A stretch of DNA of 64,000 nt from contig NZ_CP053381.1 of the NCBI RefSeq assembly GCF_017868775.1, positions 4,427,949-4,491,948 of the forward strand. Reading direction: 5' to 3'. Below are positions 1-8,259 of the stretch, piece after piece. The notes below the pieces were generated by a model. That model worked only from the letters and a program-made list of their open reading frames with translations. It ran no database searches and was not told the origin of the DNA. The position numbers were made by a program, and so were the translations under genes. The first letter of the stretch is position 1. Every line of letters starts with the position of its first letter. Origin of the DNA: Billgrantia sulfidoxydans. GTDB taxonomy: Bacteria; Pseudomonadota; Gammaproteobacteria; Pseudomonadales; Halomonadaceae.

Positions 1-1
1 G

Positions 2-211
2 TACCGCCTGCTGCAATTCTTCATGACCCACCAGGAGCGCGCCTACACGCGTAGCCAGTTGCTCGACCAGGTATGGGGCGGCAACGTCTACGTCGAGGAG
101 CGCACCGTGGACGTGCATATCCGCCGCCTGCGCAAGGCGCTGGGCGATGCCCACCAGCATCTGGTCCAGACCGTGCGCGGCACCGGCTACCGCTTCTCCA
201 ACAAGGGCTGA
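2..211 (+). CDS. phoB: Phosphate response regulator PhoB, C-terminal part (5' truncated by window)
   Basis: Only the last about 69 codons are inside the window, read in frame from base 2 to the TGA at 209-211. They form the end of an OmpR/PhoB winged-helix DNA-binding domain: the segment around [13 protein letters not shown] is the recognition helix and the following VRGTGYRF strand-turn is typical of the family. PhoB, phosphorylated by PhoR in low phosphate, binds Pho boxes; a perfect one lies in this window upstream of pstC. It sits directly upstream of the phoR gene, one base from its GTG, which supports PhoB over other OmpR-type paralogues. The receiver domain and start are not visible. 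Confidence 0.93.
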   Translation, partial: YRLLQFFMTHQERAYTRSQLLDQVWGGNVYVEERTVDVHIRRLRKALGDAHQHLVQTVRGTGYRFSNKG

Positions 212-212
212 C

Positions 213-1532
213 GTGCGTCCCTGGAGCCATGAACTCTGGCGCCTCGGCCTGCTCGCCGTTGCCGGCAGCCTGGTCGGTTGGCTGTTTTCCGCCCCCGGCC
301 TGGGGCTCGCCGCGGGGCTCGCCCTGCGCCTGGTCTATCACCTGCGCCAACTGCACGCCCTGCGCCGCTGGCTGACCCGCAACCCGCACAGCGAGCCCCC
401 CGCGGCGACCGGCCTGTGGGGCGAGTTGTTCGATCGCCTGTACCGTTACCAGAAGGGCCAGCGCCATACCCAGCACCGCCTGCAGGCGACCCTCAAGCGC
501 ATCCAGGAGTCTTCCGAGGCGATGCGCGACAGCGTGGTCATGCTCGACCAGCATGGCGACCTGGAGTGGTGGAACAGCGCCGCCGAGCGCATGCTGGGGC
601 TCAAGGCCGCCCACGATCGCGGCCAGCACATCACCAACCTGGTGCGCGACCCGCGCTTCGTCGCCTACTTCAAAGCCCGCGACTACCGCGAGCCGCTGAC
701 GTTGACCTCACCGGTCGACGAACGCAAGGTGCTGCAGTTCCAGATCACCCTCTACGGCGACGACGAGCGCCTGGTGATGGCCCGCGACATCACCCGCCTG
801 CATCGCCTGGAGGAGATGCGCCGCGACTTCGTTGCCAACGTCTCCCACGAGCTGCGAACACCGCTGACCGTACTGGCGGGCTATCTCGAGACCTATGCCG
901 ACGCCGCCGACCGCCTGCCGCCGCGCCTGGCCCAGGGGCTGACCCGTATGCAGGAACAGACCACCCGCATGCAGAACCTGGTCAACGACCTGTTGCTGCT
1001 GTCACGCCTGGAGATCGACCAGGGCGGTGAGGATCACCTGCCACTGGCCATGCCGGCGCTGCTTGAGGAGGTGCGCCAGGATGCCGAGGCGCTGTCGGCG
1101 GGGCGCCAGCAGATCCGCGTGGAGCTGAAGGAGGAGCGCTGCCTGCTCGGCAGCGACAGCGAGATCCACAGCGCGCTGTCCAACCTGGCCGCCAACGCGG
1201 TGCGCTACACCCCCGAGGGCAGCCATGTCGTGCTGCGCTGGACCTCGCACCCCAAGGGCGCCTGCCTCGAGGTGGAGGACGACGGCGAGGGCATCGACCC
1301 GGTGCACATCCCCCGGCTCACCGAGCGCTTCTACCGGGTCGACAAGGGCCGCAGCAGCGAGAGCGGCGGCACCGGCCTGGGGCTCGCCATCGTCAAGCAC
1401 GTGCTGCTGCGCCACGACGCCCATCTCGAGATCGAATCCCGCCCCGGCCAGGGCGCGCTGTTCCGCTGCGTCTTCCCTGCCGTGCGCCTGGTGGCGGCCG
1501 AAACCGCAGCCGATCACGTCTCCGACCGGTAA
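213..1532 (+). CDS. phoR: Phosphate regulon sensor histidine kinase PhoR
   Basis: The frame is open upstream inside phoB, but the GTG at 213, one base after the phoB stop, gives a 439-residue protein close to the usual PhoR length (E. coli about 431). The N-terminus has a hydrophobic membrane hairpin (about residues 8-37), then a charged linker and a PAS-like segment (about 95-190). The HisKA motif FVANVSHELRTPLT carries the phospho-accepting His. The HATPase domain shows an N-box (NLAANAVRYT), G1 (DDGEGI), F-box (ERFYRVD) and G2 (GTGLGLAIVKH). PhoR senses the state of the Pst transporter through PhoU and phosphorylates PhoB. It is convergent with cysZ across a 20-bp gap, with the pst operon beyond. 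Confidence 0.95.
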   Translation: MRPWSHELWRLGLLAVAGSLVGWLFSAPGLGLAAGLALRLVYHLRQLHALRRWLTRNPHSEPPAATGLWGELFDRLYRYQKGQRHTQHRLQATLKRIQESSEAMRDSVVMLDQHGDLEWWNSAAERMLGLKAAHDRGQHITNLVRDPRFVAYFKARDYREPLTLTSPVDERKVLQFQITLYGDDERLVMARDITRLHRLEEMRRDFVANVSHELRTPLTVLAGYLETYADAADRLPPRLAQGLTRMQEQTTRMQNLVNDLLLLSRLEIDQGGEDHLPLAMPALLEEVRQDAEALSAGRQQIRVELKEERCLLGSDSEIHSALSNLAANAVRYTPEGSHVVLRWTSHPKGACLEVEDDGEGIDPVHIPRLTERFYRVDKGRSSESGGTGLGLAIVKHVLLRHDAHLEIESRPGQGALFRCVFPAVRLVAAETAADHVSDR

Positions 1533-1552
1533 GCGCGCGAGGGCATCACGAC

Positions 1553-2284
1553 TCAGGTCGTGGCGAGGTCACGCTCGCCGCGATAGTGGCGGTCCCACAT
1601 CAGCACGGCGCCGGCCACGGCGCCGGGCAGCAGGAACAGGTTGGCCAGCGGGATCCAGGTGATCAGCGTCACCCAGCCGCCGAAGGTGAGGGTCTGCCAG
1701 GAGCGCGAGGCGAGCCGGCGACGCATGTCGGAAAAGCTCACCTTGTTGTTGTCCATGGGGTAGTCGAGGTAGGTGATCGCCATCATCCAGGCCGAGAACA
1801 GCGCCCACAGGAAGGGCGCGGCGACGTTGAGCGCCGGCACCCAGCTGAGCACGAACAGCGCCAGCGCCCGCGGCAGGATATAGCCCAGCTTGACCAGCTC
1901 GCGGCCCAGCGCGTCCACTGCAGTGCGCCCCAGGCCGCGGTCGTCGAGCGGTGGACGGCCGGTGGCCTCGACCTCCACCTTGGCCGCCAGGAAGCCGTAG
2001 AAGGGCGCGGCGATCAGGTGGGTGACCAGGGTGAAGGTGAAGAACACGATCAGTACCAGGCTGGCCACGAACAGCGGCCAGATCAGCCACTCCAGCCAGC
2101 CGAGCCAGGCCGGCACCAGGGCCATCCAGCCCTCCAGCCAGCCGCCGAAGTGGCTGACCACGTAATAGAGCATGGCCGAATAGACCATCAGGTTGATGGC
2201 GATCGGGGCATAGACGTAGCGGCGCAGGCCGCGGCCGTAGACCAGCCGCGTCCCGCGGGTCAGTGCCGTGAAGGCGTCCAGCAT
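1553..2284 (-). CDS. cysZ: CysZ-family membrane protein (EI24 domain; putative sulfate transporter)
   Basis: This is a 243-residue protein starting MLDAFTALTRG. The frame is open further upstream into phoU, but ATG 2284 is preceded by an AGAGGAT ribosome site and matches the family N-terminus. Long hydrophobic stretches (about residues 25-45, 65-95, 145-175, 200-225) give an EI24/CysZ membrane topology, with conserved-looking GFLAAKVE and DYPMDNN segments. CysZ supplies sulfate for cysteine synthesis in enterobacteria; the substrate here is inferred by family only. It lies 35 bp downstream of phoU on the same strand and could be the last gene of the pst-phoU transcript. It converges on phoR with no obvious terminator in the 20-bp gap. 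Confidence 0.85.
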   Translation of the reverse strand: MLDAFTALTRGTRLVYGRGLRRYVYAPIAINLMVYSAMLYYVVSHFGGWLEGWMALVPAWLGWLEWLIWPLFVASLVLIVFFTFTLVTHLIAAPFYGFLAAKVEVEATGRPPLDDRGLGRTAVDALGRELVKLGYILPRALALFVLSWVPALNVAAPFLWALFSAWMMAITYLDYPMDNNKVSFSDMRRRLASRSWQTLTFGGWVTLITWIPLANLFLLPGAVAGAVLMWDRHYRGERDLATT

Positions 2285-2319
2285 CAGGATCCTCTCTCGG
2301 GAAGCTCGCTCGGGGACCC

Positions 2320-3048
2320 TCACTCCTTGCGGGTCAGGGCATCCTCGTCGAGCTGGGCCGGGTCCATGTGGCGGATGTCGAGCCCCTTGACCAGGTAGAT
2401 GACGTACTCGGCGAGGTTGTCGGCATGATCGCCGACCCGCTCCAGCGCACGCAAGATCCACATCACGTTGAGCACCGGGCCGATGGCACGGCTGTCCTCC
2501 ATCATGAAGGTCATCAGCGAGCGCATGGCGCTGCCGTACTCGTCGTCGACCGACTCGTCCTCGTGCACCACCTGCAGGGCCAGCTCGGTGTCGAAGCGGG
2601 CGAAGGCGGTCAGCGCATCACGCAGCATGCGCCGCACGTGCTCGCTGATGTGGCGCACCTCGACCAGCCCGCGCACGTTGTTGCCGGCGTCGATCAGGGT
2701 CAGGGCATTGCGCGCGATCTTGCTCGCCTCGTCGCCGATCCGCTCCAGGTCGGCGGTGGCGCGAATCACCGCCAGCACCAGGCGCAGGTCGGAGGCCGCC
2801 GGCTGGCGCCGTGCCAGCACCCTGGTGCACTCGTCGTCGATCTTGAGCTGCATGGCGTTGACGTCGCGGTCGCGGTCGCGCACCTTCTCGGCCAGGCGGC
2901 TGTCGCTGTCGAGCAGCGCCTGGATCGCCTCCTGGACCTGCTGCTCGACCAGTCCGCCCATGGTCATCAGGTGGGTCTTGAGCGCCTCCAGCTCCTGGTT
3001 GAACTGGCGCGAGATATGCTGACTGTGGGTATCGCTGGTGATGTCCAT
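2320..3048 (-). CDS. phoU: Phosphate signalling protein PhoU
   Basis: The 242-residue product begins MDITSDTHSQHISRQFNQEL at ATG 3048, with a GAGGAGAG ribosome site 6-7 bases upstream. The frame is open further upstream but not conserved there. It has two PhoU three-helix repeats, each with the E/D-x3-D metal-binding pattern (DLERIGDEASKIA and ALERVGDHADNLAEY). PhoU couples the Pst transporter to PhoR and represses the Pho regulon when phosphate is ample. It follows pstB by 32 bp in the usual pst order. The protein is full length, with no oddities. Confidence 0.97.
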   Translation of the reverse strand: MDITSDTHSQHISRQFNQELEALKTHLMTMGGLVEQQVQEAIQALLDSDSRLAEKVRDRDRDVNAMQLKIDDECTRVLARRQPAASDLRLVLAVIRATADLERIGDEASKIARNALTLIDAGNNVRGLVEVRHISEHVRRMLRDALTAFARFDTELALQVVHEDESVDDEYGSAMRSLMTFMMEDSRAIGPVLNVMWILRALERVGDHADNLAEYVIYLVKGLDIRHMDPAQLDEDALTRKE

Positions 3049-3080
3049 GGTTCTCTCCTCGGGCTGGCGTGCCGGCCTCG

Positions 3081-3893
3081 TCAGGCCATGCGGCCGGTGA
3101 TGTAGTTCTCGGTGCGGCGCAGGCTGGGGTTGGTGAACAGGGTGTCGGTGGGGGCGTACTCCACCAGTTCGCCGTCCTGCAGGAAAGCGGTGTAGTCGGA
3201 GACCCGCGCCGCCTGCTGCATGTTGTGGGTCACGAGGATCAGCGTCAGCTGCGACTTCAGGCCGCGAATCAGCTCCTCGATCTTGAGCGTCGAGATCGGA
3301 TCCAGCGCCGAGGCCGGCTCGTCGAGCAGCAGCACCTCGGGGCGTACCGCCAGCGAGCGGGCGATCACCAGGCGCTGCTGCTGGCCGCCGGAGAGCGACC
3401 AGGCCGAGGCGCGCAGGCGATCCTTGACCTCGCCCCACAGCGCCGCGGCATTCAGCGCCCACTCGACGATGTCGTCCATGCGTCGGCGCGTCAGACCGCC
3501 CTGCAGGCGCAGGCCGAAGGCCACGTTGTCGTAGATCGACATGGGAAAGGGGTTGGGTACCTGGAACACCATGCCGACGCGGCGACGCAGCTCAGCCACC
3601 GCCACCTCTGGGGCGTGGATGTCCTCGCCTTCGAGCAGGACCCTGCCCTCGTGGCTCACCTCCTCGTTGAGGTCGTGCAGCCGGTTGAGCGCGCGCAGCA
3701 GGGTCGACTTGCCGCAGCCCGACGGGCCGATGAACGCCGTGACCCGGTGCCGGGGGACCCGCAGCGAGATATCGCGCAGCGCCGCCTTGCCGCCATAGGC
3801 CAGGCTCAGGCCCTCGATCCGGAAGCAGCTGGCCTCGGGGGGAAAGTCGATGATCGACCCCGAGCTGGGCAGGGGGCGGGACGGCAGGGTCAT
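3081..3893 (-). CDS. pstB: Phosphate ABC transporter ATP-binding protein PstB
   Basis: A 270-residue ABC ATPase. Visible motifs are Walker [10 protein letters not shown], a Q-loop in [20 protein letters not shown] (the NPFP segment is typical of PstB), signature LSGGQQQR, Walker [13 protein letters not shown] and switch His in LVTHNMQQA. It powers phosphate import by PstC-PstA. Start ATG 3893 is 16 bp after the pstA stop, and a GAGGAGAG site directly overlaps the pstA TGA, so translation may be coupled. The N-terminal 20 or so residues before the ABC core are a usual PstB extension. Confidence 0.97.
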   Translation of the reverse strand: MTLPSRPLPSSGSIIDFPPEASCFRIEGLSLAYGGKAALRDISLRVPRHRVTAFIGPSGCGKSTLLRALNRLHDLNEEVSHEGRVLLEGEDIHAPEVAVAELRRRVGMVFQVPNPFPMSIYDNVAFGLRLQGGLTRRRMDDIVEWALNAAALWGEVKDRLRASAWSLSGGQQQRLVIARSLAVRPEVLLLDEPASALDPISTLKIEELIRGLKSQLTLILVTHNMQQAARVSDYTAFLQDGELVEYAPTDTLFTNPSLRRTENYITGRMA

Positions 3894-3909
3894 CGCTGGG
3901 TGTCTCTCC

Positions 3910-5463
3910 TCATGAACGCGGCTGCACGCCGTGGCGCACGCGAAAATGGTGGCGCAGAAAGATGGCAGTCAAATTAAGCACCAGGATCACCAGCACCAGC
4001 AGCAGCGCCGTGGCGTAGACCAGCGGCATGGCAGCCTGCACGTCGTTGCTGTGAAAGGCGGTATCATAGATGTGATAGCCCAGGTGCATGAACTTGCGCT
4101 CCAGATGGAGGAACGGGAACTCGGCGTCCACCGGCACCTGGGGCGCCAGCTTGGCCACGCCGACCAGCAGCAGCGGAGCCACCTCGCCGGCGGCTCGGGC
4201 CACCGCCAGGATCACCCCGGTGAGCATGGCCGGTATCGCCATCGGCAGCACCACCCGGGCCAGGGTTTCCAGCCGCGTGGCCCCCAGCGCCAGCGCGCCC
4301 TCGCGCTGCTCGACGGGGATCCGCGCCAGCCCCTCCTCGGTGGCCACGATCACCACCGGCAGCGTCAGCAGCGCCAGGGTCAGCGACGCCCACAACAGCC
4401 CGCCGGTGCCGAAGGTGGGGGATGGCAGGGCATCGCTGAAGAACCACTCGTCCAGCGAGCTACCGATACCATAGACGAACACTCCCAGGCCGAACACGCC
4501 GTAGACGATCGAGGGCACCCCCGCCAGGTTGCGTACCGCAATTCGCACCAGTTGGGTCCACCGCCCCTGATGCGCCACCTCGTTGAGATAGACCGCCGCC
4601 AGCACGCCGAAGGGTGTCACCAGCAGCGACATCAGCAGCACCATCAGCACGGTACCAAAGATCGCCGGCCACACGCCGCCGGCCGCGTTGCCGTCACGCG
4701 GCCCCTCGGCCAGGAAACGCCATACGCCGCCGGCCCAGGCGGCCAGCTTCTGCGACAGCGACATGGCGTTGGGCCGCCAGGCACGCAGCACCTCATCCAG
4801 CGGCTGTACCAGGCGCCGCCCATCGACGCTCTCGAGCAGCGCCACCTCGCCACGCATCGCCTGCTGCAGGTCGTACACCCGGGCGTTGGCCTCGGCCAGC
4901 GCACGCCGGGCGTCGCTGTCACCCTGGTTGGCGTCGAGCTGGCGGATCAGCGGCCTGAGCACCTCGCGGCGCAACCGCTCGCGCTCGCCGCGCAGCTGAT
5001 CCAGCGCCGCCAGGCGCGCCTCGAGCCTGGCCCAGGCAGCCTGCTGAGGCGTCCCGCCGCGTATCGCTTCAACCGTGCCCACCGCCACCAGGCGGCCGAT
5101 GAACTGGCCGTGACGGCGGCGCTCCAGCACGATCAGCTCCGGCGGAGTCCCGCTCGCGACGATGTCGTTCACCGGCAGCCAGTGCCAGGCGTGGCCGTCG
5201 AGGTCGCGGTTGGCGGTGAAATAGAGCCGCTCACGCCCTGCGCCCTCCTCCAGCGGCAGCTCGCGCACCGCGCGTCCGGCCAGCAGCCGGCCATCCTCCA
5301 TCTCGACCTGCACCACTGTCGCCGGCCAGAAGTGGCCCAGCCCGCGGCCGGCGATGAGCAGCAGCAGCCCGCCCAGCATCAGCAGCGACAGTGCCACGCT
5401 ACCGGCGGCGAGCCAGGCCCAGGGCCCTTCCGGGCGCGGCAGGCGACGCTTGCCGAGCTTCAC
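3910..5463 (-). CDS. pstA: Phosphate ABC transporter permease PstA (long form)
   Basis: At 517 residues it is much longer than E. coli PstA (about 296) and resembles the long form I recall from Pseudomonas. After TM1 (about residues 15-36) comes a roughly 200-residue region with charged, coiled-coil-like stretches ([38 protein letters not shown]), inferred to be periplasmic. The C-terminal half is a canonical MetI-like permease core with the EAA-loop region [20 protein letters not shown]. The start is GTG 5463 with GAGGAGACGCAG upstream. It lies 10 bp after pstC and 16 bp before pstB, so it is clearly in one operon. What the extra domain does is unknown to me. Confidence 0.95.
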   Translation of the reverse strand: MKLGKRRLPRPEGPWAWLAAGSVALSLLMLGGLLLLIAGRGLGHFWPATVVQVEMEDGRLLAGRAVRELPLEEGAGRERLYFTANRDLDGHAWHWLPVNDIVASGTPPELIVLERRRHGQFIGRLVAVGTVEAIRGGTPQQAAWARLEARLAALDQLRGERERLRREVLRPLIRQLDANQGDSDARRALAEANARVYDLQQAMRGEVALLESVDGRRLVQPLDEVLRAWRPNAMSLSQKLAAWAGGVWRFLAEGPRDGNAAGGVWPAIFGTVLMVLLMSLLVTPFGVLAAVYLNEVAHQGRWTQLVRIAVRNLAGVPSIVYGVFGLGVFVYGIGSSLDEWFFSDALPSPTFGTGGLLWASLTLALLTLPVVIVATEEGLARIPVEQREGALALGATRLETLARVVLPMAIPAMLTGVILAVARAAGEVAPLLLVGVAKLAPQVPVDAEFPFLHLERKFMHLGYHIYDTAFHSNDVQAAMPLVYATALLLVLVILVLNLTAIFLRHHFRVRHGVQPRS

Positions 5464-5473
5464 CTGCGTCTCC

Positions 5474-6607
5474 TCACGGCGAACCCCCGAGCCAGCGGTA
5501 GCGACGCCGCAGTCGGCTCCTCACCACCTCGGCCAGGGTGTTGACCAGGAAGGTGAACCCGAACAGCAGCAGGGCCGCCAGCAGCAGCAGCCGATAGGCC
5601 TCGCTGCCGGGAACGGCTTCGGGCAGCTCGACGGCGATGCCCGCCGCCATGGTGCGCATGCCCTCGAAGGGGCTGAGGCTGATCAGCGCAGTGTTGCCGC
5701 TGGCCATCAGCACGATCATGGTCTCGCCCACGGCGCGGCCGGCGCCGATCATCACCGCGGCAAAGATGCCGGGGGCGGCGGCCGGCAGCACGACCCGCCA
5801 CAGGGTCTGCCAGCGCGTCGCGCCCAGCGCATGGGCCCCCTCGCCGAGCCGGCCCGGCACGCCCGAGAGGGCATCCTCGGCCAGCGCATAGACGCTCGGC
5901 ATCACCGCGAAGCCCATCGCCAGCCCCACGATCATGGCGTTGCGCGTGGCGTAGTCGAGCCCCAGCTCGGCATCCAGCCAGACGCGCAGGTCGCCACCGA
6001 ACAGCAGCGCCTCGACCCCGGGCGAGAGGGTCAGGCCGAGCGCTGCCAGCAGGGCCAGCCACGGCACCAGCCACACGCCGGCCCAGGCCAGCGGCAGCCG
6101 GCGACGCCCCGCCGAAGGCAAGCGTCGCCACACCGCCGCGGCCAGCAGCACGCCCAGCGGCAATATCAGCAGCAGCGCCAGCGAGCCCGCCAGGTGGCGC
6201 TCCACCCAAGGCGCCAGCACCAGTCCGGCAACGAAGCCGATGACCACACCGGGAAGCGCTTCCATCATCTCCAGGGTGGGCTTCATGCGGCTGCGCAGCC
6301 GCTGCGACATGAACATCGCCGAGTGGATCGCCGCACCCAGCGCCAGGGGAATGGCGAAGGCCATCGCCCAGAAGGCCGCCTTCAGCGTACCCCAGGCCAT
6401 CGGCGTGAGGGTCAGGCGGATTCGTGCCGAGTCGAGGCTTCCTCCCAGCAGGGCCGGCAGAACCTCCATCAGCAGGAACACGCCAATGGCCAGCACGGCC
6501 ACGATCACCCCGATCCCTCCGGCCATGATCAGGACGGTGGCCAGCCGATCGCGCTGCCGGCGCCACCCGGATCGCGAGGAAGGGGAAGCGGGAAGGGGTT
6601 CTATCAT
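5474..6607 (-). CDS. pstC: Phosphate ABC transporter permease PstC
   Basis: The 377-residue permease starts MIEPLPASPSSRSGW at ATG 6607. The open frame extends upstream, but that part overlaps the Pho box and the pstS-like stop and is not family-like. TM1 is about residues 21-45. The MetI core includes an EAA-type loop (LSGVPGRLGEGAHALGAT) and a final pair of helices. It forms the channel with PstA. The start has no obvious Shine-Dalgarno, and if the proposed -10 at 6618-6623 is used the transcript would be nearly leaderless. It is shorter than the PstC of Pseudomonas that I recall (over 600 residues) and nearer the E. coli length. Confidence 0.93.
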   Translation of the reverse strand: MIEPLPASPSSRSGWRRQRDRLATVLIMAGGIGVIVAVLAIGVFLLMEVLPALLGGSLDSARIRLTLTPMAWGTLKAAFWAMAFAIPLALGAAIHSAMFMSQRLRSRMKPTLEMMEALPGVVIGFVAGLVLAPWVERHLAGSLALLLILPLGVLLAAAVWRRLPSAGRRRLPLAWAGVWLVPWLALLAALGLTLSPGVEALLFGGDLRVWLDAELGLDYATRNAMIVGLAMGFAVMPSVYALAEDALSGVPGRLGEGAHALGATRWQTLWRVVLPAAAPGIFAAVMIGAGRAVGETMIVLMASGNTALISLSPFEGMRTMAAGIAVELPEAVPGSEAYRLLLLAALLLFGFTFLVNTLAEVVRSRLRRRYRWLGGSP

Positions 6608-6617
6608 GATCGGCAGC

Positions 6618-6648
6618 CTATAACGACTCGATGACAGTTGGATGACAG
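6618..6648 (-). promoter_or_regulatory. Perfect Pho box and -10 upstream of pstC
   Basis: On the minus strand, bases 6648-6631 read CTGTCAT-CCAA-CTGTCAT: two identical 7-mers 11 bp apart, the exact PhoB half-site spacing and consensus. A TTATAG hexamer at 6623-6618 lies 7 bp downstream and can serve as the -10 element. The box sits between the stop of the pstS-like gene (6651) and the pstC start (6607), so pstCAB-phoU has its own PhoB-activated promoter. Confidence 0.85.
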
Positions 6649-6650
6649 CG

Positions 6651-7616
6651 TCACGGCGGCGGAGCGTCCAGTCCCAACCGCTCACGCTGGGACGCCAACG
6701 CCGCCTCCGAGAGCGCCACGAACCCCAGCTCGGAGACCGTCTGCTGGCCCTCGGGCGAGAGGATGAGTTCCAGCAGTGCCCGCTCCGGCCCCGACAACGC
6801 CTCCCCAGGGGGGAGGTTGGCGTAGAGGTAGAGCGAACGGCTCAACGGATAGCCGCCCCGGCGCACCTGCTCGGCATCGGGTAAGCGCCGCGTGCCCTCG
6901 TGATCCTCCAGGGCCAGGGCCTTGACCCCCGGAGTCAGATGGTTGAGCCCGACATAGCCGATCGCCCGGCGACTCTCCGTCACCGCCGCCGCCACGGCGG
7001 CCGATCCGGGATGCTCATTGAGTCGCTGCCGGTACTGGCCAGCACACAGGGCATGCTGGCGAAAGAACCCATGGCTGCCCGATGCCGGGTTGCGCCCGTG
7101 CAGCTCGATACGCCCGGCCCGGTCATCGATGCCCAGCTGCTGCCAACGGGTGATGTCGCGTTCACCGCCGCAGCGGCGGGTGCGGGAGAAGATGGCATCG
7201 ACCTCGGTCAGGCGCAGCGATTCCAGCGCATGGTGGCGATGGACGATGATCGCCAGCGCATCGCGGGCCACCTCGACTTCCACCGGGGCATAGCCGTGGC
7301 GCTGGACGAAGGCGCGGCGCTCCTCCTCGTCCATCGGCCGCGACATGGGGCCGAGCCGGGTGGTACCGGCCGCCAGGGCCGGCGGGGCACTGGCCGAACC
7401 GCTGGCCTGCAGCTGCAGGCGAATGCCGGGGTGTCGCTCGCCGAGCTGCTCGCCCCAGCGCAGCATCAGTCCGGCCATGGTGTCGGAACCCACGACGCCC
7501 AGGGTACCGACCGGCGGCTCGTCAGCCTGGGCCATCGCGGCCAGCAGCGCCAGCAGAACGGTAAGGCAGCCGTGGCGTAGCTTGCAGCGGCCAGGCCGCC
7601 TGCCGATGGGAATCAT
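6651..7616 (-). CDS. pstS: PstS-like phosphate ABC transporter substrate-binding protein
   Basis: A 321-residue protein with an N-terminal basic region and signal peptide (hydrophobic core LTVLLALLAAMAQA, cleavage after about residue 31). The mature part opens with VVGSDTMAGLMLRW and contains SGSASAPPALAAGTTRLGPMSR, which fits the PBP-like phosphate-binding family (PstS, SphX). The segment NPASGSHGFFRQHALC is also typical. It delivers phosphate in the periplasm to PstC-PstA. The start ATG 7616 has a strong GAGGAGG site 5 bases upstream. It is the first gene of the cluster, but only a degenerate Pho-box-like sequence (7633-7650, opposite orientation) lies upstream, in contrast to the perfect box before pstC. 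Confidence 0.88.
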   Translation of the reverse strand: MIPIGRRPGRCKLRHGCLTVLLALLAAMAQADEPPVGTLGVVGSDTMAGLMLRWGEQLGERHPGIRLQLQASGSASAPPALAAGTTRLGPMSRPMDEEERRAFVQRHGYAPVEVEVARDALAIIVHRHHALESLRLTEVDAIFSRTRRCGGERDITRWQQLGIDDRAGRIELHGRNPASGSHGFFRQHALCAGQYRQRLNEHPGSAAVAAAVTESRRAIGYVGLNHLTPGVKALALEDHEGTRRLPDAEQVRRGGYPLSRSLYLYANLPPGEALSGPERALLELILSPEGQQTVSELGFVALSEAALASQRERLGLDAPPP

Positions 7617-7780
7617 GCCGGCCTCCTCATGGCTGTCGAAGGATTGTCGGAGTCATGCATCGACTGGGGCGGCTTGTCGCAGCGCTGGTGAGCGCAGGCC
7701 ACGGCGTATAAGATGGCCCACTGCAATCGCTGCGATGCAATATCAGCGCCCACAACAACAAGCCGAGCTTACGACATTCC

Positions 7781-8188
7781 ATGACCGACCTCGACGATAT
7801 CCCCGCTCCCCAAGGGCAACTGACCCTCAAGTTACTGGCCAACCGCCAGGATACCAACCTCTACGGCGACATTCCCGGAGGCTGGCTGGTGCGCCACATG
7901 GACCAGGCCGCCGAGCTGGCGGCGGGTCGCGAAGCGCATGGCCGCACCGCCACCGTGGCCATCGAGACCATGGATTTCCTGTGCCCGGTACGCGTCGGCT
8001 CGATGGTCAACATCTACACCGCCGTACGCGAGATCGGCCACAGCTCGATCAAGATCGACGTGGAGGTGTGGATCCGCCAGCCCCACGAGCGCGAGGCCAG
8101 CGAACTGCACAAGGTCACCGAGGCCCGCTTCGTGATGGTGGCGCTCGACGACAAGGGGCGCATCCGCGCGGTGCATCAGCCCGGCTGA
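7781..8188 (+). CDS. YciA-type acyl-CoA thioesterase (hot-dog fold)
   Basis: A 135-residue single hot-dog domain. The segment NLYGDIPGGWLVRHMDQAAELAA is the acyl-CoA hydrolase active-site pattern, with Asp in GDI and the GGW turn, followed by TVAIETMDFLCPVRVGSMVNI. It would hydrolyse acyl-CoA to free acid and CoA in the cytosol; chain-length preference cannot be read from sequence. It is divergent from the pstS-like gene and convergent with the TRAP binding-protein gene, separated from it by a strong hairpin at 8212-8235. It is probably monocistronic. Confidence 0.88.
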   Translation: MTDLDDIPAPQGQLTLKLLANRQDTNLYGDIPGGWLVRHMDQAAELAAGREAHGRTATVAIETMDFLCPVRVGSMVNIYTAVREIGHSSIKIDVEVWIRQPHEREASELHKVTEARFVMVALDDKGRIRAVHQPG

Positions 8189-8211
8189 GCGACGCCGGGA
8201 TCTGAACGAGA

Positions 8212-8235
8212 CGAGGGCGCCTGATGGCGCCCTCG
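8212..8235. terminator. Bidirectional hairpin terminator between convergent genes
   Basis: CGAGGGCGCC / GGCGCCCTCG form a perfect 10-bp stem around a TGAT loop, placed between the stops of the thioesterase gene (8188) and the dctP-like gene (8260). There is no long T-tract on either side, so efficiency is uncertain, but the position suits both genes. Confidence 0.7.
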
Positions 8236-8259
8236 TGGCTCGATCCGGTCGGACAGCGT

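Noticed and set aside
7633-7650. CTGTCGA-AGGA-TTGTCGG as a Pho box for the pstS-like gene
   Set aside because: Three mismatches, opposite orientation and too close to the start codon.
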